Notes under the pieces: generated by a model
What the model was told of the DNA's origin: nothing
Databases searched by the model: none
The model's input: the letters and a program-made list of their open reading frames with translations, nothing else
Made by a program: the position numbers and the translations under genes
Assembly (NCBI GenBank): GCA_037379885.1
Contig: JARRJC010000021.1
Coordinates: 1 to 62,541 of the forward strand
Direction: 5' to 3'
Length of the DNA: 62,541 nt
From: Limibacillus sp.
GTDB lineage: Bacteria; Pseudomonadota; Alphaproteobacteria; Kiloniellales; CECT-8803
Part shown: piece after piece, positions 1-11,139 of the stretch
How positions within the stretch are numbered: the stretch's first letter is position 1
Layout of the letters: every line of letters starts with the position of its first letter

Positions 1-40
1 CTCTTTTGCCGGGCAAAGCAGGCCGGAGTGGGGTAGCTGC

Positions 41-60
41 GCGGCGATTCGCGGCGATTC
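41..60. repeat. 10-bp tandem duplication
   Basis: The 10-mer gcggcgattc occurs twice in a row just inside the left edge of the window. No gene can be assigned to bases 1-75. The duplication lies downstream of the small basic ORF (76-228, minus strand) and may be part of its 3' untranslated region or of a neighbour cut off by the window edge. Confidence 0.4.
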
Positions 61-75
61 GATGAGCTTTGCGTA

Positions 76-228
76 TCAGGACTTGCGCGCATGGGCCTGC
101 TGCTTGCGGCGCTTCAGGTTGTCGCGCAGGGCGGCGGCGAGACGCGCCTCGCGGGTCGTCTTGGCGTCTTTCCCACTGCGCTCCCTTTGCTGGGCGGCGG
201 TGTCCTTTTCGGTCTTCTTCTCGCTCAT
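76..228 (-). CDS. Small basic hypothetical protein (50 aa)
   Basis: A 50-residue, highly charged and lysine/arginine-rich protein starting MSEKKTEKD and ending RRKQQAHARKS. The open frame continues further upstream, but the ATG at 228 gives a product like the short basic proteins common in alphaproteobacteria, and the upstream extension looks like translated leader. It has no membrane segment or cysteines and is probably a helical cytoplasmic protein. I do not recognise a function. It is divergent from tRNA-Thr at 371. Confidence 0.55.
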   Translation of the reverse strand: MSEKKTEKDTAAQQRERSGKDAKTTREARLAAALRDNLKRRKQQAHARKS

Positions 229-370
229 GGGCTCTATCTGCGCCCTGCCGCGCGAAGCGTCAAGACAGGCCTGCCTGAAAGCCGAATTCGGGACTTGCCT
301 TTGCGAGGGGCCGGTGGCATCTTGCGCCCGCTTTTCCGGGGCGGGCCGCTGGCCGCGCCCCCATCGCATC

Positions 371-445
<75 letters not shown>

Positions 446-480
446 GCTTCTTTCAGAATTTCCTTTGGATCAAGAGCCGC

Positions 481-1677
481 TCACGCGACCGCGCCGGCTG
501 TCCGGCTGGCTTGCGCTTCTGCCTTCTCCGCCAGGCGCTCTTGCAGGTGCGGGCGCAGCAGGCAGCCGGTGAGCGGCGTGCCGTCCCAGTCGAGCCAGCG
601 GTGGTTCTCGTAGTCGTAGAGGCGGCAGGTGCGCATGCAGTGCAGGTACCAGCCCGGCGTCCAGCGGGTCGAGACGGCCTGCTCCCCCATGATCTCGTTC
701 AGCCGGGCCTGGGCCTTGCCCGCCCGGTAGAAGGGGATGTTGGGGTTCACGTGGTGGGCCGGGTGCTCGTGGATGTGATAGCTGAGCGCCTGATACCACT
801 TGGGAAAGACGATGTGGGCGGAGATGTCTTCCTGACGGAAGAGATGGCGGTCCGGCGCACTGTCGAACCAGGGAATCTCAGGGTGGCTGTGCTGCATGTA
901 GGTGGTGAAGCTGAAGAGGTGCACCGCCACGTAGAAGGGCAGAAGGAAACCCAGCAGCACCGCCGTCAGGCTCCCGGTCCCTGAGTAGATGGGGGCGGCG
1001 GCCAGCAGGCCGACGAAACCCACCGTGTAGACCATCAAGAGCCCGAAGTGGAACCAGGCCCTCTTATGTAGCCGCTCCGGGAAATAGCGGGTCGGGAAGA
1101 GCTTGAAGAGGGGAAAGCGCTCCAGGAGGTAGTAGAGCCCCATGCCCAGCGGGGTGCGGTAGACCTTCTCCAGCACCTGGCGCCAGCGCGGCAGCGCGTC
1201 GAACTCCGCCTTCGAGAAGGGCTTGTAGAGATCGCGGTGCGGGTCGTTGGTCGCATAGTGGTGCGACTTGTTGTGGTCGTAGAGCCAGAGCCGGTAGTTG
1301 AACAGGGTCGGCATGAACCCCAGGATCGAAATCAAGCGGTTGAGCTTCTTCGAGGTGGTGGTGTTGCCGTGGCCCGCGTCATGGGCGATGACCATGAGGG
1401 TCGCCTGCTTGAAGCCCGCGGCGACGCCCGCCGCCACCTTCATCCAGAGATCGGGCAGGAACAGCACCCCGGCGATCGCCGCGACCCAGAGCCCGTAGTC
1501 GAACAGGAAGAGGGCGACGCCCAACAGGGTATTGGGACGCTTGAAGCGCGCCATTTCGCTGCGCACCTCGGAATAGTCCACATCATGGCCGCGGACGGTC
1601 CCGGCGGTCGCGCCGACGCCGTCACGCGCCACCGCCTCACGCCATTGCTGGGATCCTGGAATCGCTCTGGTCGCCAA
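481..1677 (-). CDS. Membrane fatty acid desaturase
   Basis: A 398-residue integral membrane di-iron enzyme of the fatty acid desaturase/hydroxylase superfamily. The three histidine boxes are visible: HDAGH at 99-103, HNKSHH at 135-140 and HIHEHPAHH at 301-309, with an extra HSH at 263-265. Hydrophobic segments lie near 50-95, 208-230 and 238-258. It would introduce a double bond or hydroxyl into an acyl chain or isoprenoid-like substrate using O2 and an electron donor; the substrate cannot be told from sequence. The furthest upstream start is a TTG with only weak Shine-Dalgarno complementarity, so the N-terminus is uncertain; Met42 is an alternative. The gene stands alone downstream of nadX. 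Confidence 0.85.
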   Translation of the reverse strand: MATRAIPGSQQWREAVARDGVGATAGTVRGHDVDYSEVRSEMARFKRPNTLLGVALFLFDYGLWVAAIAGVLFLPDLWMKVAAGVAAGFKQATLMVIAHDAGHGNTTTSKKLNRLISILGFMPTLFNYRLWLYDHNKSHHYATNDPHRDLYKPFSKAEFDALPRWRQVLEKVYRTPLGMGLYYLLERFPLFKLFPTRYFPERLHKRAWFHFGLLMVYTVGFVGLLAAAPIYSGTGSLTAVLLGFLLPFYVAVHLFSFTTYMQHSHPEIPWFDSAPDRHLFRQEDISAHIVFPKWYQALSYHIHEHPAHHVNPNIPFYRAGKAQARLNEIMGEQAVSTRWTPGWYLHCMRTCRLYDYENHRWLDWDGTPLTGCLLRPHLQERLAEKAEAQASRTAGAVA

Positions 1678-1783
1678 ATCTCAACTCACGTCTTGTTCGT
1701 CAGGAACCTTCAAGGGCTCCTTTGATAAGCCAGAATGATTAAACAGCTCATTAATTAAAAATTTCTTTAAATTGGACAGAAAC

Positions 1784-2599
1784 TCAGCTGCCCACCTGAA
1801 GGGTGGCGGTGAGCCGGCGCAGGGCCGCGATCACCGACAGCGCGGTGATCTTGCCCGTGCGCGGATTCTCAGCCGAGGGAATGTTCTCGATGGTCATGGT
1901 GAGCCGCGCGCTGTCCGATTCGAGCGTGATGGTGTGGGTGTTGCGCGTGACCGAGGGGTCGGCCCAGATTTCCAGGGTGGTCTCGTCCGGGCCGATGCCG
2001 GCGAGGCTCAGCGCCGCGGCCACGTTGACGTTCGCGGGAAAGCCGATGGCGCCGTCGCGCGCGCTGCCCTTGAAGACCAGCTTGGCCTCGGTCAAGCCCT
2101 CGACCGAGATGTCGTTCTCCAGAAGATGCGGCGCGCCCGCGAGGCCGCCCGGCGGCTTGCGCGTCACCAGCCGCACGCTCTCGATCTCTCCCTCCGCCGC
2201 CGCCCTGACGGCGTCCAGCCCGAGCAGAGCGCCGGTCGGCACCAGGATCTTCGCGCCGGTCTCCTTGGCGCGGTCGATCAGCGCCATGCGCGGCAAGAGC
2301 GCGCCCACGGAAATGGGAACGAAGATGCGGCCCTGCTCGATGGCGCTGCCGGCCAGTTGGTCGAAGACCTTGGCGGGCGCGCACTCCACCACCACGTCCG
2401 CCTGCCCGGCGAGCGCCTCCAGGTCCAGGACCGGAACGGGTTTCTTGAAGTCGGCCATGTTCGCCTTGGCCTTTTCGTGGTCGCGCGCGGAAACGGCGAC
2501 CAGCTCCAAGCCCTCGATCCCCTGGTCCAGGCGGCGGCCAACGGCCTGGCCGATGGCGCCGAAGCCGCCCAGGGCGACGCGAAGCGGTTTGGTGGTCAT
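1784..2599 (-). CDS. nadX: L-aspartate dehydrogenase (NadX/DUF108 type)
   Basis: A 271-residue NAD(P)-dependent enzyme that oxidises L-aspartate to iminoaspartate (or oxaloacetate plus ammonia), a possible entry to NAD synthesis. The N-terminal Rossmann motif GGFGAIGQAVG starts near residue 10. The middle segment has the family's VVVECAP and PTGALLGLDA stretches, and the C-terminal TRNTHT holds the His expected at the active site. The chosen ATG at 2599 follows a GAGGGGA ribosome site; the longer frame upstream is not needed. The length matches the family (about 265-270). No quinolinate synthase gene lies nearby, so a catabolic or poly-hydroxyalkanoate-linked role remains possible. Confidence 0.85.
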   Translation of the reverse strand: MTTKPLRVALGGFGAIGQAVGRRLDQGIEGLELVAVSARDHEKAKANMADFKKPVPVLDLEALAGQADVVVECAPAKVFDQLAGSAIEQGRIFVPISVGALLPRMALIDRAKETGAKILVPTGALLGLDAVRAAAEGEIESVRLVTRKPPGGLAGAPHLLENDISVEGLTEAKLVFKGSARDGAIGFPANVNVAAALSLAGIGPDETTLEIWADPSVTRNTHTITLESDSARLTMTIENIPSAENPRTGKITALSVIAALRRLTATLQVGS

Positions 2600-2720
2600 G
2601 GTCACGGGTCCCCTCGTCTGGAATCGGTCATGGCTCTGGCCGCCAAGGAGAGCCCGGCGGCCGCGCGACTGCAACAGCTTTTGAAAGTAGAAGGGCGCTA
2701 CGGCGCTTCCAGTGGATCGA

Positions 2721-3152
2721 TCAGTAGCTGGCCACCCAGGCGGCAAAGCCCGCCGCCGTCAGCAGCAGCACCGAGCTTCCGGCGATCTGCATGCGGCGTT
2801 GCAGCGCGGCGCCGCCGCCGGTCTGCGCCAGCCGGAAGGGGCTGTTGGGCGCGTCCAGCAGCGTACGCAGCTGCGCCATGTCGCGCTTCACGCTCGGCGG
2901 CGCGGACTGAAGGAAGGCGAGCGCGCGCTCAGTCCGCCGGAAGCCGATCCCCTCTTCACTAGACATCGGCTCGATCACGCCCAGCGCCAGACAGCGGCGC
3001 AAAGTCTGCGCGTCGATCGGATCGCCCTTGGCGTCAGCCAGGATCAGCAGTCCCGCTTCGTCCTTCGCCACATGGGTCAGCCAATCCAGGTCCTGTTCCC
3101 GAAGGACCGAATGGGCCGCCTCCTCCCCTTTGATATTGCGGTCGTTACTCAT
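2721..3152 (-). CDS. Hypothetical protein with C-terminal membrane anchor
   Basis: A 143-residue protein of unknown function. The first 115 residues are soluble, charged and predicted helical. The last 20 or so (SSVLLLTAAGFAAWVAS) form one hydrophobic segment, so it is probably tail-anchored with the bulk in the cytoplasm. I recognise no catalytic motif or named domain. The start is the ATG at 3152 with a modest GGGAAT site upstream. It lies just upstream of nadX on the same strand (121 bp apart), while its own upstream side is a long AT-rich gap. Co-transcription with nadX is possible. Confidence 0.6.
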   Translation of the reverse strand: MSNDRNIKGEEAAHSVLREQDLDWLTHVAKDEAGLLILADAKGDPIDAQTLRRCLALGVIEPMSSEEGIGFRRTERALAFLQSAPPSVKRDMAQLRTLLDAPNSPFRLAQTGGGAALQRRMQIAGSSVLLLTAAGFAAWVASY

Positions 3153-3383
3153 CGCCAGATTCCCGCCCTGTTTCAGCAGTGGCGAGATTTTATCTCAAAC
3201 TTTATCGAAAGATCGACGCTTCATGCGTAAGCAGAGCTTCAGCCATTAGGACTTTGTTAATAAACCCTAATTTTTTCAGCGAGATATTTGGCGGCACTTC
3301 TCTTTGGACAACCATATCTTGTGCCTGTTGCCCAGAAGTCACGCACAGCGGGCTTCTGCTTTTTGGCCATGACTTCATAATCC

Positions 3384-3399
3384 TTAACGATAGATTAAC
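3384..3399. promoter_or_regulatory. CtrA-like box TTAA-N7-TTAAC
   Basis: TTAA (3384-3387), seven bases, then TTAAC (3395-3399) match the full CtrA recognition site of alphaproteobacteria. It lies in an AT-rich intergenic region about 175 bp upstream of the 34-codon ORF, and about 230 bp upstream of the divergent gene starting at 3152. This is a motif match only; no ctrA gene is in the window. Confidence 0.5.
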
Positions 3400-3448
3400 A
3401 AATAATCTAACGATTTCAGATATTTAATGGACATTTTTTAATTACAAT

Positions 3449-3476
3449 TTGAGAGAAATCTGTTAGAAAGAATCAT
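3449..3476 (+). promoter_or_regulatory. Candidate promoter of small-ORF unit
   Basis: TTGAGA (3449-3454), a 16-bp spacer and AATCAT (3471-3476) resemble a sigma-70 type -35/-10 pair. It would start transcription near 3482, at the foot of the first leader hairpin. An alternative is a CtrA-dependent start nearer 3430, using the box at 3384 and the AT-rich stretch around 3418-3427. Weak consensus, placed by position. Confidence 0.35.
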
Positions 3477-3480
3477 TGCG

Positions 3481-3526
3481 CTGGCCGCCAAGGGACGGGG
3501 GGCCAGCCGCCCGGAGCCTCCGGGCG
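3481..3526 (+). promoter_or_regulatory. Two leader hairpins before the small ORF
   Basis: Hairpin A pairs CTGGCC (3481-3486) with GGCCAG (3501-3506). Hairpin B pairs CGCCCGGAG (3508-3516) with CTCCGGGCG (3518-3526), a perfect 9-bp inverted repeat around one base. They sit side by side between the putative promoter and the ribosome site of the 34-codon ORF, so the transcript would carry a structured 5' leader. The second hairpin has no U-tract, so it is not an intrinsic terminator. Confidence 0.6.
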
Positions 3527-3573
3527 AAATGCCGCGCCACTTTTGTCGAGACCCAAAAGGGGAGGAACGGATC

Positions 3574-3678
3574 ATGGCACGCCAAGTAGTGACGATCGTC
3601 ACGGCGCCGTACAGGCTCTACAACAACTTCATGTGTCTTCGCGCCGTCAACCGGCGGCTGCGCGGCGCAACGGCCTAA
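3574..3678 (+). CDS. Putative 34-aa basic small protein
   Basis: A short ORF (ATG 3574, TAA 3676-3678) with a well-placed ribosome site (GGGGAGGA about 8 bases upstream). The product begins MARQVVTIV and ends RRLRGATA. It has six arginines, one cysteine and two tyrosines, and net charge about +6. The N-terminal third is beta-branched and hydrophobic, the rest basic. Support comes from context: candidate promoter, two leader hairpins, good ribosome site, and a 13-bp-stem terminator 34 bases after the stop. Alternatively the transcript is mainly a regulatory RNA. I recognise no family. Confidence 0.55.
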   Translation: MARQVVTIVTAPYRLYNNFMCLRAVNRRLRGATA

Positions 3679-3711
3679 CAGTTACAGTCTTCCGATTGGT
3701 GGGGGAGAGGA

Positions 3712-3755
3712 AGGGCCGGCGACCCGGACAACGGCGGGGTCGCCGGCCCTTTTTC
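3712..3755 (+). terminator. Strong intrinsic terminator, partly bidirectional
   Basis: A perfect 13-bp stem, AGGGCCGGCGACC (3712-3724) pairing with GGTCGCCGGCCCT (3738-3750), with a 13-base loop and followed by TTTTCC. It ends the small-ORF transcript. Read on the other strand it lies just beyond the stop of the protease gene (3772) and could serve that gene too, although the T-run is shorter there. Confidence 0.9.
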
Positions 3756-3771
3756 CTGTCTGAAGGCGCTC

Positions 3772-4560
3772 TCAGCGCGCGCCCATCGCCGTCAACTGAG
3801 AGAACGGCACGGCCAGGCTGAAGGTCCCCTGATCGGCGATCATGAATCCGACGACGATGGCGACGGGGCGGTAGCCCCCCGCCGTTTCCATGAACACCGG
3901 CCCGCCCGATCCGCCTTCCACGGTATCGCAGTCCAGCAACCAGATTTTGAGCCGCGCTTCCCGGAAGCTGCATCCGGCATGGCGGGACAGGCGGTAGCGC
4001 CGGTCCTTGGCGTAGAAGGCGTAGTCGATCCGCGTGCCCTGTTCGGGAACCACGGAAAGAGGCTCAAGCGGCTCCTGCTCCAACGCCCGGTCCAGGCGGA
4101 TGAGGGCGATGTCGCGGTGCCGCTCGGCCAGGTCCCGCTGCGCGCTCAACTCGAAACCCGGATGCAAGAGAACCTCGCGCGCCTTGGCGTGGCCCAGGTA
4201 GCCGTCCAGGTGCCGCCCGGCGACGAAGTGGATGTCCGAAAGCGCGCGCAAGCGGCCGCTGCCCGGCCAGACCAGACAGTGCGCCGCCGTCACGACCAAG
4301 TCCGGCGCGATCAGGGTTCCCGTGCAGAAGACCTCCCCGGCCACATTGACCTTGCCGAGCGAGCGCCAGGGCGCGGCGGTGGCGTCCAGCATCACCCGGT
4401 CGTCTTCCCCGATGATGCCCTTGCTGACGGGAGAGGCCGCCGACCACCGGCCGGTAAAGAGGATCGCGAGCGCCAGGAGCGCGGCGGCGCAGACCGGCAA
4501 GGAGGCAAGGCGCGAGAAGATGCGACGCTGCTTTGCGAACGACCGCGCTCTACCAATCAT
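3772..4560 (-). CDS. Exported trypsin-like serine protease
   Basis: A 262-residue S1-family (V8/trypsin-like) protease. The catalytic triad is readable: His94 in TAAHC, Asp150 in DIALIRL and Ser218 in GGSGGP. A hydrophobic segment at about 20-37 after a basic N-terminus is a signal peptide or signal anchor, so the enzyme acts in the periplasm or outside. Cys79/Cys95 beside the active-site His and Cys197/Cys211 could form two disulfides. There is no PDZ domain, unlike DegP. Its start overlaps the 3' end of the upstream small gene by 11 bases, so the two are probably co-transcribed. The substrate is unknown. Confidence 0.85.
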   Translation of the reverse strand: MIGRARSFAKQRRIFSRLASLPVCAAALLALAILFTGRWSAASPVSKGIIGEDDRVMLDATAAPWRSLGKVNVAGEVFCTGTLIAPDLVVTAAHCLVWPGSGRLRALSDIHFVAGRHLDGYLGHAKAREVLLHPGFELSAQRDLAERHRDIALIRLDRALEQEPLEPLSVVPEQGTRIDYAFYAKDRRYRLSRHAGCSFREARLKIWLLDCDTVEGGSGGPVFMETAGGYRPVAIVVGFMIADQGTFSLAVPFSQLTAMGAR

Positions 4561-4828
4561 CTTCGGCCCGAGGATCTTTCCGTTGTTCGCGAACCCCGGT
4601 GCTCTGGTTCAGGTCGTCGAAGATCCCCATGATCGCCGTCTTGTTCAGCACGATGATCGAGGTCTCGTCGTTCTCGAAGGGAATGAACATCCGCTCGTCG
4701 TTCAGCAGGTCCAACACCCGGTCGCCCTGGCGCAGGAAGATGCGCCCCTTGACCTCCGATCCGTCCGTCAGCTTGACCCGGACCAGGCGGGAGACTCGGT
4801 CCATATGCTGTTCACTTTCATACCTCAT
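4550..4828 (-). CDS. Small conserved beta-rich protein (DUF6812-like?)
   Basis: A 92-residue protein with a central stretch RVKLTDGSEVKGRIFL...RVLDLLNDERMFIPFE...IIVLNKTAI, typical of a small conserved bacterial family I loosely associate with DUF6812. Its function is unknown to me. No membrane segment or cysteine is present. The start is ambiguous: the ATG at 4828 is given, the ATG at 4804 (MDRVSRL) is nearly as good, and a TTG lies at 4855. It precedes and overlaps the protease gene, which suggests one transcript starting in the short divergent gap at 4829-4972. Confidence 0.6.
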   Translation of the reverse strand: MRYESEQHMDRVSRLVRVKLTDGSEVKGRIFLRQGDRVLDLLNDERMFIPFENDETSIIVLNKTAIMGIFDDLNQSTGVREQRKDPRAEDDW

Positions 4829-4972
4829 GCGGCGAACCCCGGCTGATTGTCGCAATCAGTAATAGTTACACAAATAGCGGGTTTTTGTCCCTGTTTCGCT
4901 GAAGGCTTGCCGCAGGGTGCTTTTTGGCGGGTAATAGGTATCTACGATACCGCTTTCGGGAGAAGGTCCCTG

Positions 4973-5257
4973 ATGAGACCTGGCAGGCTTCCACTGATCT
5001 ACGCCTTGGTGCTGGCCGCGGCTCTCCTCTTGTCCGGCCCGGTGACGGCGCAGCCTTCCGAGGAGAGTCCATCGCTGCTGCTGGAGCGCTTGCTGGAAAG
5101 AGGCGGCGCCGAGGCCGGGGATCCGACGACGCAGCTGTCCCAGCGCTGCTGCAAGACCTGCCGCAAGGGCAAAGCCTGCGGCGATAGCTGCATCGCGCGG
5201 GAAAAGACTTGCGGAAAGCCCGCCGGCTGCGCCTGCGACGCTCAGCCGCCCCAATAG
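4973..5257 (+). CDS. Secreted Cys-rich small protein
   Basis: A 94-residue exported protein. A signal peptide covers about residues 1-26 (hydrophobic core LPLIYALVLAAALLLSG, cleavage likely after VTA). The last 35 residues hold ten cysteines in the pattern CCxxCxxGKxCGDxC...TC...GCAC. This tail occurs in small exported proteobacterial proteins of unknown role and suggests a disulfide knot or metal site formed in the periplasm. The ATG at 4973 follows an AGAAGG site. It is divergent from the 4828 gene and convergent with ppdK. Confidence 0.7.
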   Translation: MRPGRLPLIYALVLAAALLLSGPVTAQPSEESPSLLLERLLERGGAEAGDPTTQLSQRCCKTCRKGKACGDSCIAREKTCGKPAGCACDAQPPQ

Positions 5258-5290
5258 CGCCTGGAGCCGGCCGGCCTCAGACGTCGCGGC

Positions 5291-7966
<2,676 letters not shown>

Positions 7967-7985
7967 GGCTTTTCCGTCTTCCTTT

Positions 7986-10082
7986 CTAACCTTCGATCTT
8001 CGAGAAGTCCGCGACACCTTCGAGCGTCGCCTTGATGGCGTTCAAGAGCCGCAGGCGATTGGCCCTGAGCGACGCCTCCTCCGCATTCACCGTCACCTTG
8101 TCGAAAAAGGCGTCCACCGGCCCGCGCAAAGCCGCCAGGGCGTCCATGGCGGCTGCGAAGTCCTCGGCCTTGAGCGCCTCCTGCACCTTGTCCTGGGCCG
8201 CGCCCAAGGCATCGGCCAAGGCCTTCTCCTCAGGAGCGTCGAACAGGCTGGCGTCCGGCGTCTCCGCATAGCGCGCGCCGTCCTTCTTCTCTTCGATCTG
8301 TACGATGTTCGCCGCACGCCGGTAGGCCGTGAGCAGGTTGGAGCCCGCCTCGCTCTCCACCAGCGCCTGGAGCGCCTGCACCTTCGAAATCGCGCTCACC
8401 AGATCGTCGATGCCACCGCCCTCAAGAACGGCGGCGATCAGGTCGAAGCGGACTCCTTGATCCTTCAAGGCCACCTTCAAGCGATCGGAGAAGAAGGAGA
8501 GAAGGTGCCCTTCGTTGAAGCGATGCTCCCTCTTGAACGCGGAGCCGTAGCAATCATAGGCCTTGTTGAACACGCTGAGCAGTTCCAGCCGCAGATTGTT
8601 CTCAAGAATGAGACGGATCACGCCCAGGGCCGCGCGGCGCAACGCATAAGGGTCCTTCGAGCCGGTCGGCAGCTCATTGATCGCCCAGAAGCCGACCAGC
8701 GTGTCCAGCTTGTCGGCCAGCGCGACGGCCACCGAGGTCGGCGCGGAGGGGCAGGCGTCATTGGGACCCAGGGGCGAATAGTGCTCGGCGATGGCCTCGG
8801 CGACTTCGTCGTGCTCATTGTCTGCCTTGGCATAGTAGCGGCCCATGATGCCCTGAAGTTCAGGGAACTCCCCCACCATGCCGGTCGTGAGGTCGGCCTT
8901 GGCGAGGCGCGCGGCGGAGCGCACACGGTCCACCTCGGCGCCCTCGATATCCTTCGCCAGCGCCACGGCTAGGCTGGTGATCCGGTCCACCTTGTCCTCG
9001 ACCGTGCCGAGCTTGGCGTGGAAGACCACCTGCTTCAGATCGGAGACCCGCGATTGCAGCGTGCGCTTCCTGTCCTGGTCCCAGAAGAAGCGCGCGTCGG
9101 AGAGGCGCGCGCGCAGGACACGCTCGTTGCCCGCGACGATGTTCTTCTCCAACGGCGAGCCCGTTTCGACCTCGCAGTCGGCCACCAGAAGGAAGTGCGG
9201 GGCCAGCGAGCCGTCGCGCTGGGTCAGCGAGAAGTACTTCTGATGGCTGCGCATGGAGGTGCTGAGCACCTCGGCCGGCAGGTCCATGAAGCTCTCGTCG
9301 ATGGCGCCGACCAGGACCGTCGGCCATTCCACCAGCCCCACGACCTCGTCCAGCAGCCCTTCGTCCTTCTTGACCCGGACGCCCAGGTTCATGGCCGCCA
9401 CGTCGGCGCGGCTCTCGATGGAGTTGCGGCGCTGCTTGGGGTCCAGCACGACCCCCTGCCCCAGCAGCCCTTTCCTGTAGCTCTCGAAGTCCGTGACGGT
9501 GAAAGCGCCCTGCCCCATGAAGGGATGGCCGCTGGCCGTCGCGCCGAAGCTCAGCTGCGCGCCGCCGCCCAGGTCGAGCCCGCCGTCCAGAACCTTGCCG
9601 TCGAAGACCGCGAGGATGGAGCGCAAGGGGCGCACCCAGCGGAACTCGCCCTCCGCCCAGCGCATGGACTTGGGCCAGGGCATGGCGCGGATCACGCCTT
9701 CCAGCAGGCCGGGCAGCACCTCTTTCGTCGGCCTGCCTTCAATCTTCTTCACGGCGAACCAGAAGTTGCCCTTGCCGGTGTCGCGCAGCTCGGCCTGCTC
9801 CAGGCTTTCCAGGCCGTTGCCCTTGAGGAAGCCCTGGATCGCCTGATCGGGCGCGCCCTCGCGGGGGCCGCGCTTTTCCTCCTCCACGTCCGGCTGCCGC
9901 TCGGGCAAGCCTGCAACGGTGAGCGCGAGGCGGCGCGGCGTCACGAAGCAGGCCGCGCTCTCGTAGTCCAGCCCGGCCTTCTTCAGGGCCTCTTCCATCA
10001 GGCGCTGGAGATCGCGCGCCGCCCCCGCCTGCATGCGCGCGGGTATCTCCTCGGAGCGCAACTCGACGACGAGCTCGGCCAT
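7986..10082 (-). CDS. glyS: Glycyl-tRNA synthetase beta subunit
   Basis: A 698-residue beta chain of the heterotetrameric bacterial glycyl-tRNA synthetase, needed for tRNA binding and charging. The N-terminus [17 protein letters not shown] is diagnostic of GlyS. The segments FLLVADCE, GNERVLRARLSDARFFWDQD and the C-terminal anticodon-binding region (about 580-690) follow in the expected order, and the length is usual for the family. The ATG overlaps the glyQ stop codon by one base (TGATG), so the subunits are translationally coupled in stoichiometric amounts. Confidence 0.97.
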   Translation of the reverse strand: MAELVVELRSEEIPARMQAGAARDLQRLMEEALKKAGLDYESAACFVTPRRLALTVAGLPERQPDVEEEKRGPREGAPDQAIQGFLKGNGLESLEQAELRDTGKGNFWFAVKKIEGRPTKEVLPGLLEGVIRAMPWPKSMRWAEGEFRWVRPLRSILAVFDGKVLDGGLDLGGGAQLSFGATASGHPFMGQGAFTVTDFESYRKGLLGQGVVLDPKQRRNSIESRADVAAMNLGVRVKKDEGLLDEVVGLVEWPTVLVGAIDESFMDLPAEVLSTSMRSHQKYFSLTQRDGSLAPHFLLVADCEVETGSPLEKNIVAGNERVLRARLSDARFFWDQDRKRTLQSRVSDLKQVVFHAKLGTVEDKVDRITSLAVALAKDIEGAEVDRVRSAARLAKADLTTGMVGEFPELQGIMGRYYAKADNEHDEVAEAIAEHYSPLGPNDACPSAPTSVAVALADKLDTLVGFWAINELPTGSKDPYALRRAALGVIRLILENNLRLELLSVFNKAYDCYGSAFKREHRFNEGHLLSFFSDRLKVALKDQGVRFDLIAAVLEGGGIDDLVSAISKVQALQALVESEAGSNLLTAYRRAANIVQIEEKKDGARYAETPDASLFDAPEEKALADALGAAQDKVQEALKAEDFAAAMDALAALRGPVDAFFDKVTVNAEEASLRANRLRLLNAIKATLEGVADFSKIEG

Positions 10083-11038
10083 CAGGACGCCTCCCCGCCG
10101 TTGCCTTTACCGACCCAGGCCTCGCAGGAGCCCTTGGCCAGCGCGCGCACCCGGCCGATGTAGGCCTGGCGCTCGGTGACCGAGATCACGCCGCGCGCAT
10201 CCAGGAGGTTGAAGAGGTGGCTGGCCTTCATGCACTGGTCGTAGGCGGGCAGCGCCAGTCCGGCGGCGAGCGCGTTCTTGCACTCGGCCTCCGCGTCCGC
10301 GAAGTGGCGGAACAGCGCCTCGGTGTCGGCCTGCTCGAAGTTGTAGGCGGAGAACTCCTTTTCCGCCCGCAGGAAGACATCGCCGTAGGTCTTGCCGCCC
10401 TGCGCGTCCTCGATCCCGTCCCAATCCAGGTCGTAGACGTTCTCGATGCCCTGGACATACATGGCCAGACGCTCAAGCCCGTAGGTCAGCTCGACCGGGA
10501 CCGGGTGGCAGTCGATGCCGCCGACCTGCTGGAAATAGGTGAACTGCGTCACCTCCATGCCGTCGCACCAGACCTCCCAGCCGAGGCCCCAGGCGCCCAG
10601 AGTCGGGCTTTCCCAGTCGTCCTCGACGAAGCGGATGTCGTGCTCCTCGGCGCGGATGCCGATGGCCTCCAGGCTGCCCAGGTAGAGCTGCTGGATGTTC
10701 TCCGGCGAGGGCTTCATCAGCACCTGATACTGGTAGTAGTGCTGCAAGCGATTGGGGTTCTCGCCATAGCGCCCGTCGGTCGGGCGGCGCGAGGGCTGCA
10801 CGTAAGCGCAGTTCCAGTGGTGGTCCGGCCCGAGACTCCTGAGCGTGGTCGCGGGATGGAAAGTGCCGGCCCCCACCTCCATGTCGTAGGGCTGGAGGAT
10901 GACGCAGCCCTTGTCGGCCCAGTAGCTCTGAAGTGTCAGGATCAGGCGTTGAAAGCAGCGCTCGCGGTCGACCAGTTTCTTGGGACCGCGCGCGGGGCTC
11001 GCCGTTTTGTTTCCGTTCTGGGCTTCCTGGGCGCTCAT
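10082..11038 (-). CDS. glyQ: Glycyl-tRNA synthetase alpha subunit
   Basis: A 318-residue class II synthetase catalytic chain for glycine. The diagnostic GlyQ stretches [32 protein letters not shown] and [17 protein letters not shown] lie at about 30-100, followed by [21 protein letters not shown] short basic N-terminal extension of about 20 residues precedes the conserved core. It is the first gene of the glyQ-glyS-ppdK transcription unit; about 100 bp with no other gene lies upstream before the next minus-strand gene ends. Confidence 0.97.
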   Translation of the reverse strand: MSAQEAQNGNKTASPARGPKKLVDRERCFQRLILTLQSYWADKGCVILQPYDMEVGAGTFHPATTLRSLGPDHHWNCAYVQPSRRPTDGRYGENPNRLQHYYQYQVLMKPSPENIQQLYLGSLEAIGIRAEEHDIRFVEDDWESPTLGAWGLGWEVWCDGMEVTQFTYFQQVGGIDCHPVPVELTYGLERLAMYVQGIENVYDLDWDGIEDAQGGKTYGDVFLRAEKEFSAYNFEQADTEALFRHFADAEAECKNALAAGLALPAYDQCMKASHLFNLLDARGVISVTERQAYIGRVRALAKGSCEAWVGKGNGGEAS

Positions 11039-11139
11039 CTCTCGCCGGACCGTCCTCTATCGCCTCTGTTGCGCTGCAAAAAGGTGCGGCAGATTAGCCA
11101 GCGCTCCTCGGGGAATCAAACGCCAATCAGTAGGGGCAA

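Noticed and set aside
1739-1770. Another TTAA pair upstream of the desaturase resembling a CtrA box
   Set aside because: The spacings are 8 and 12 bases rather than 7, and the region is simply AT-rich.
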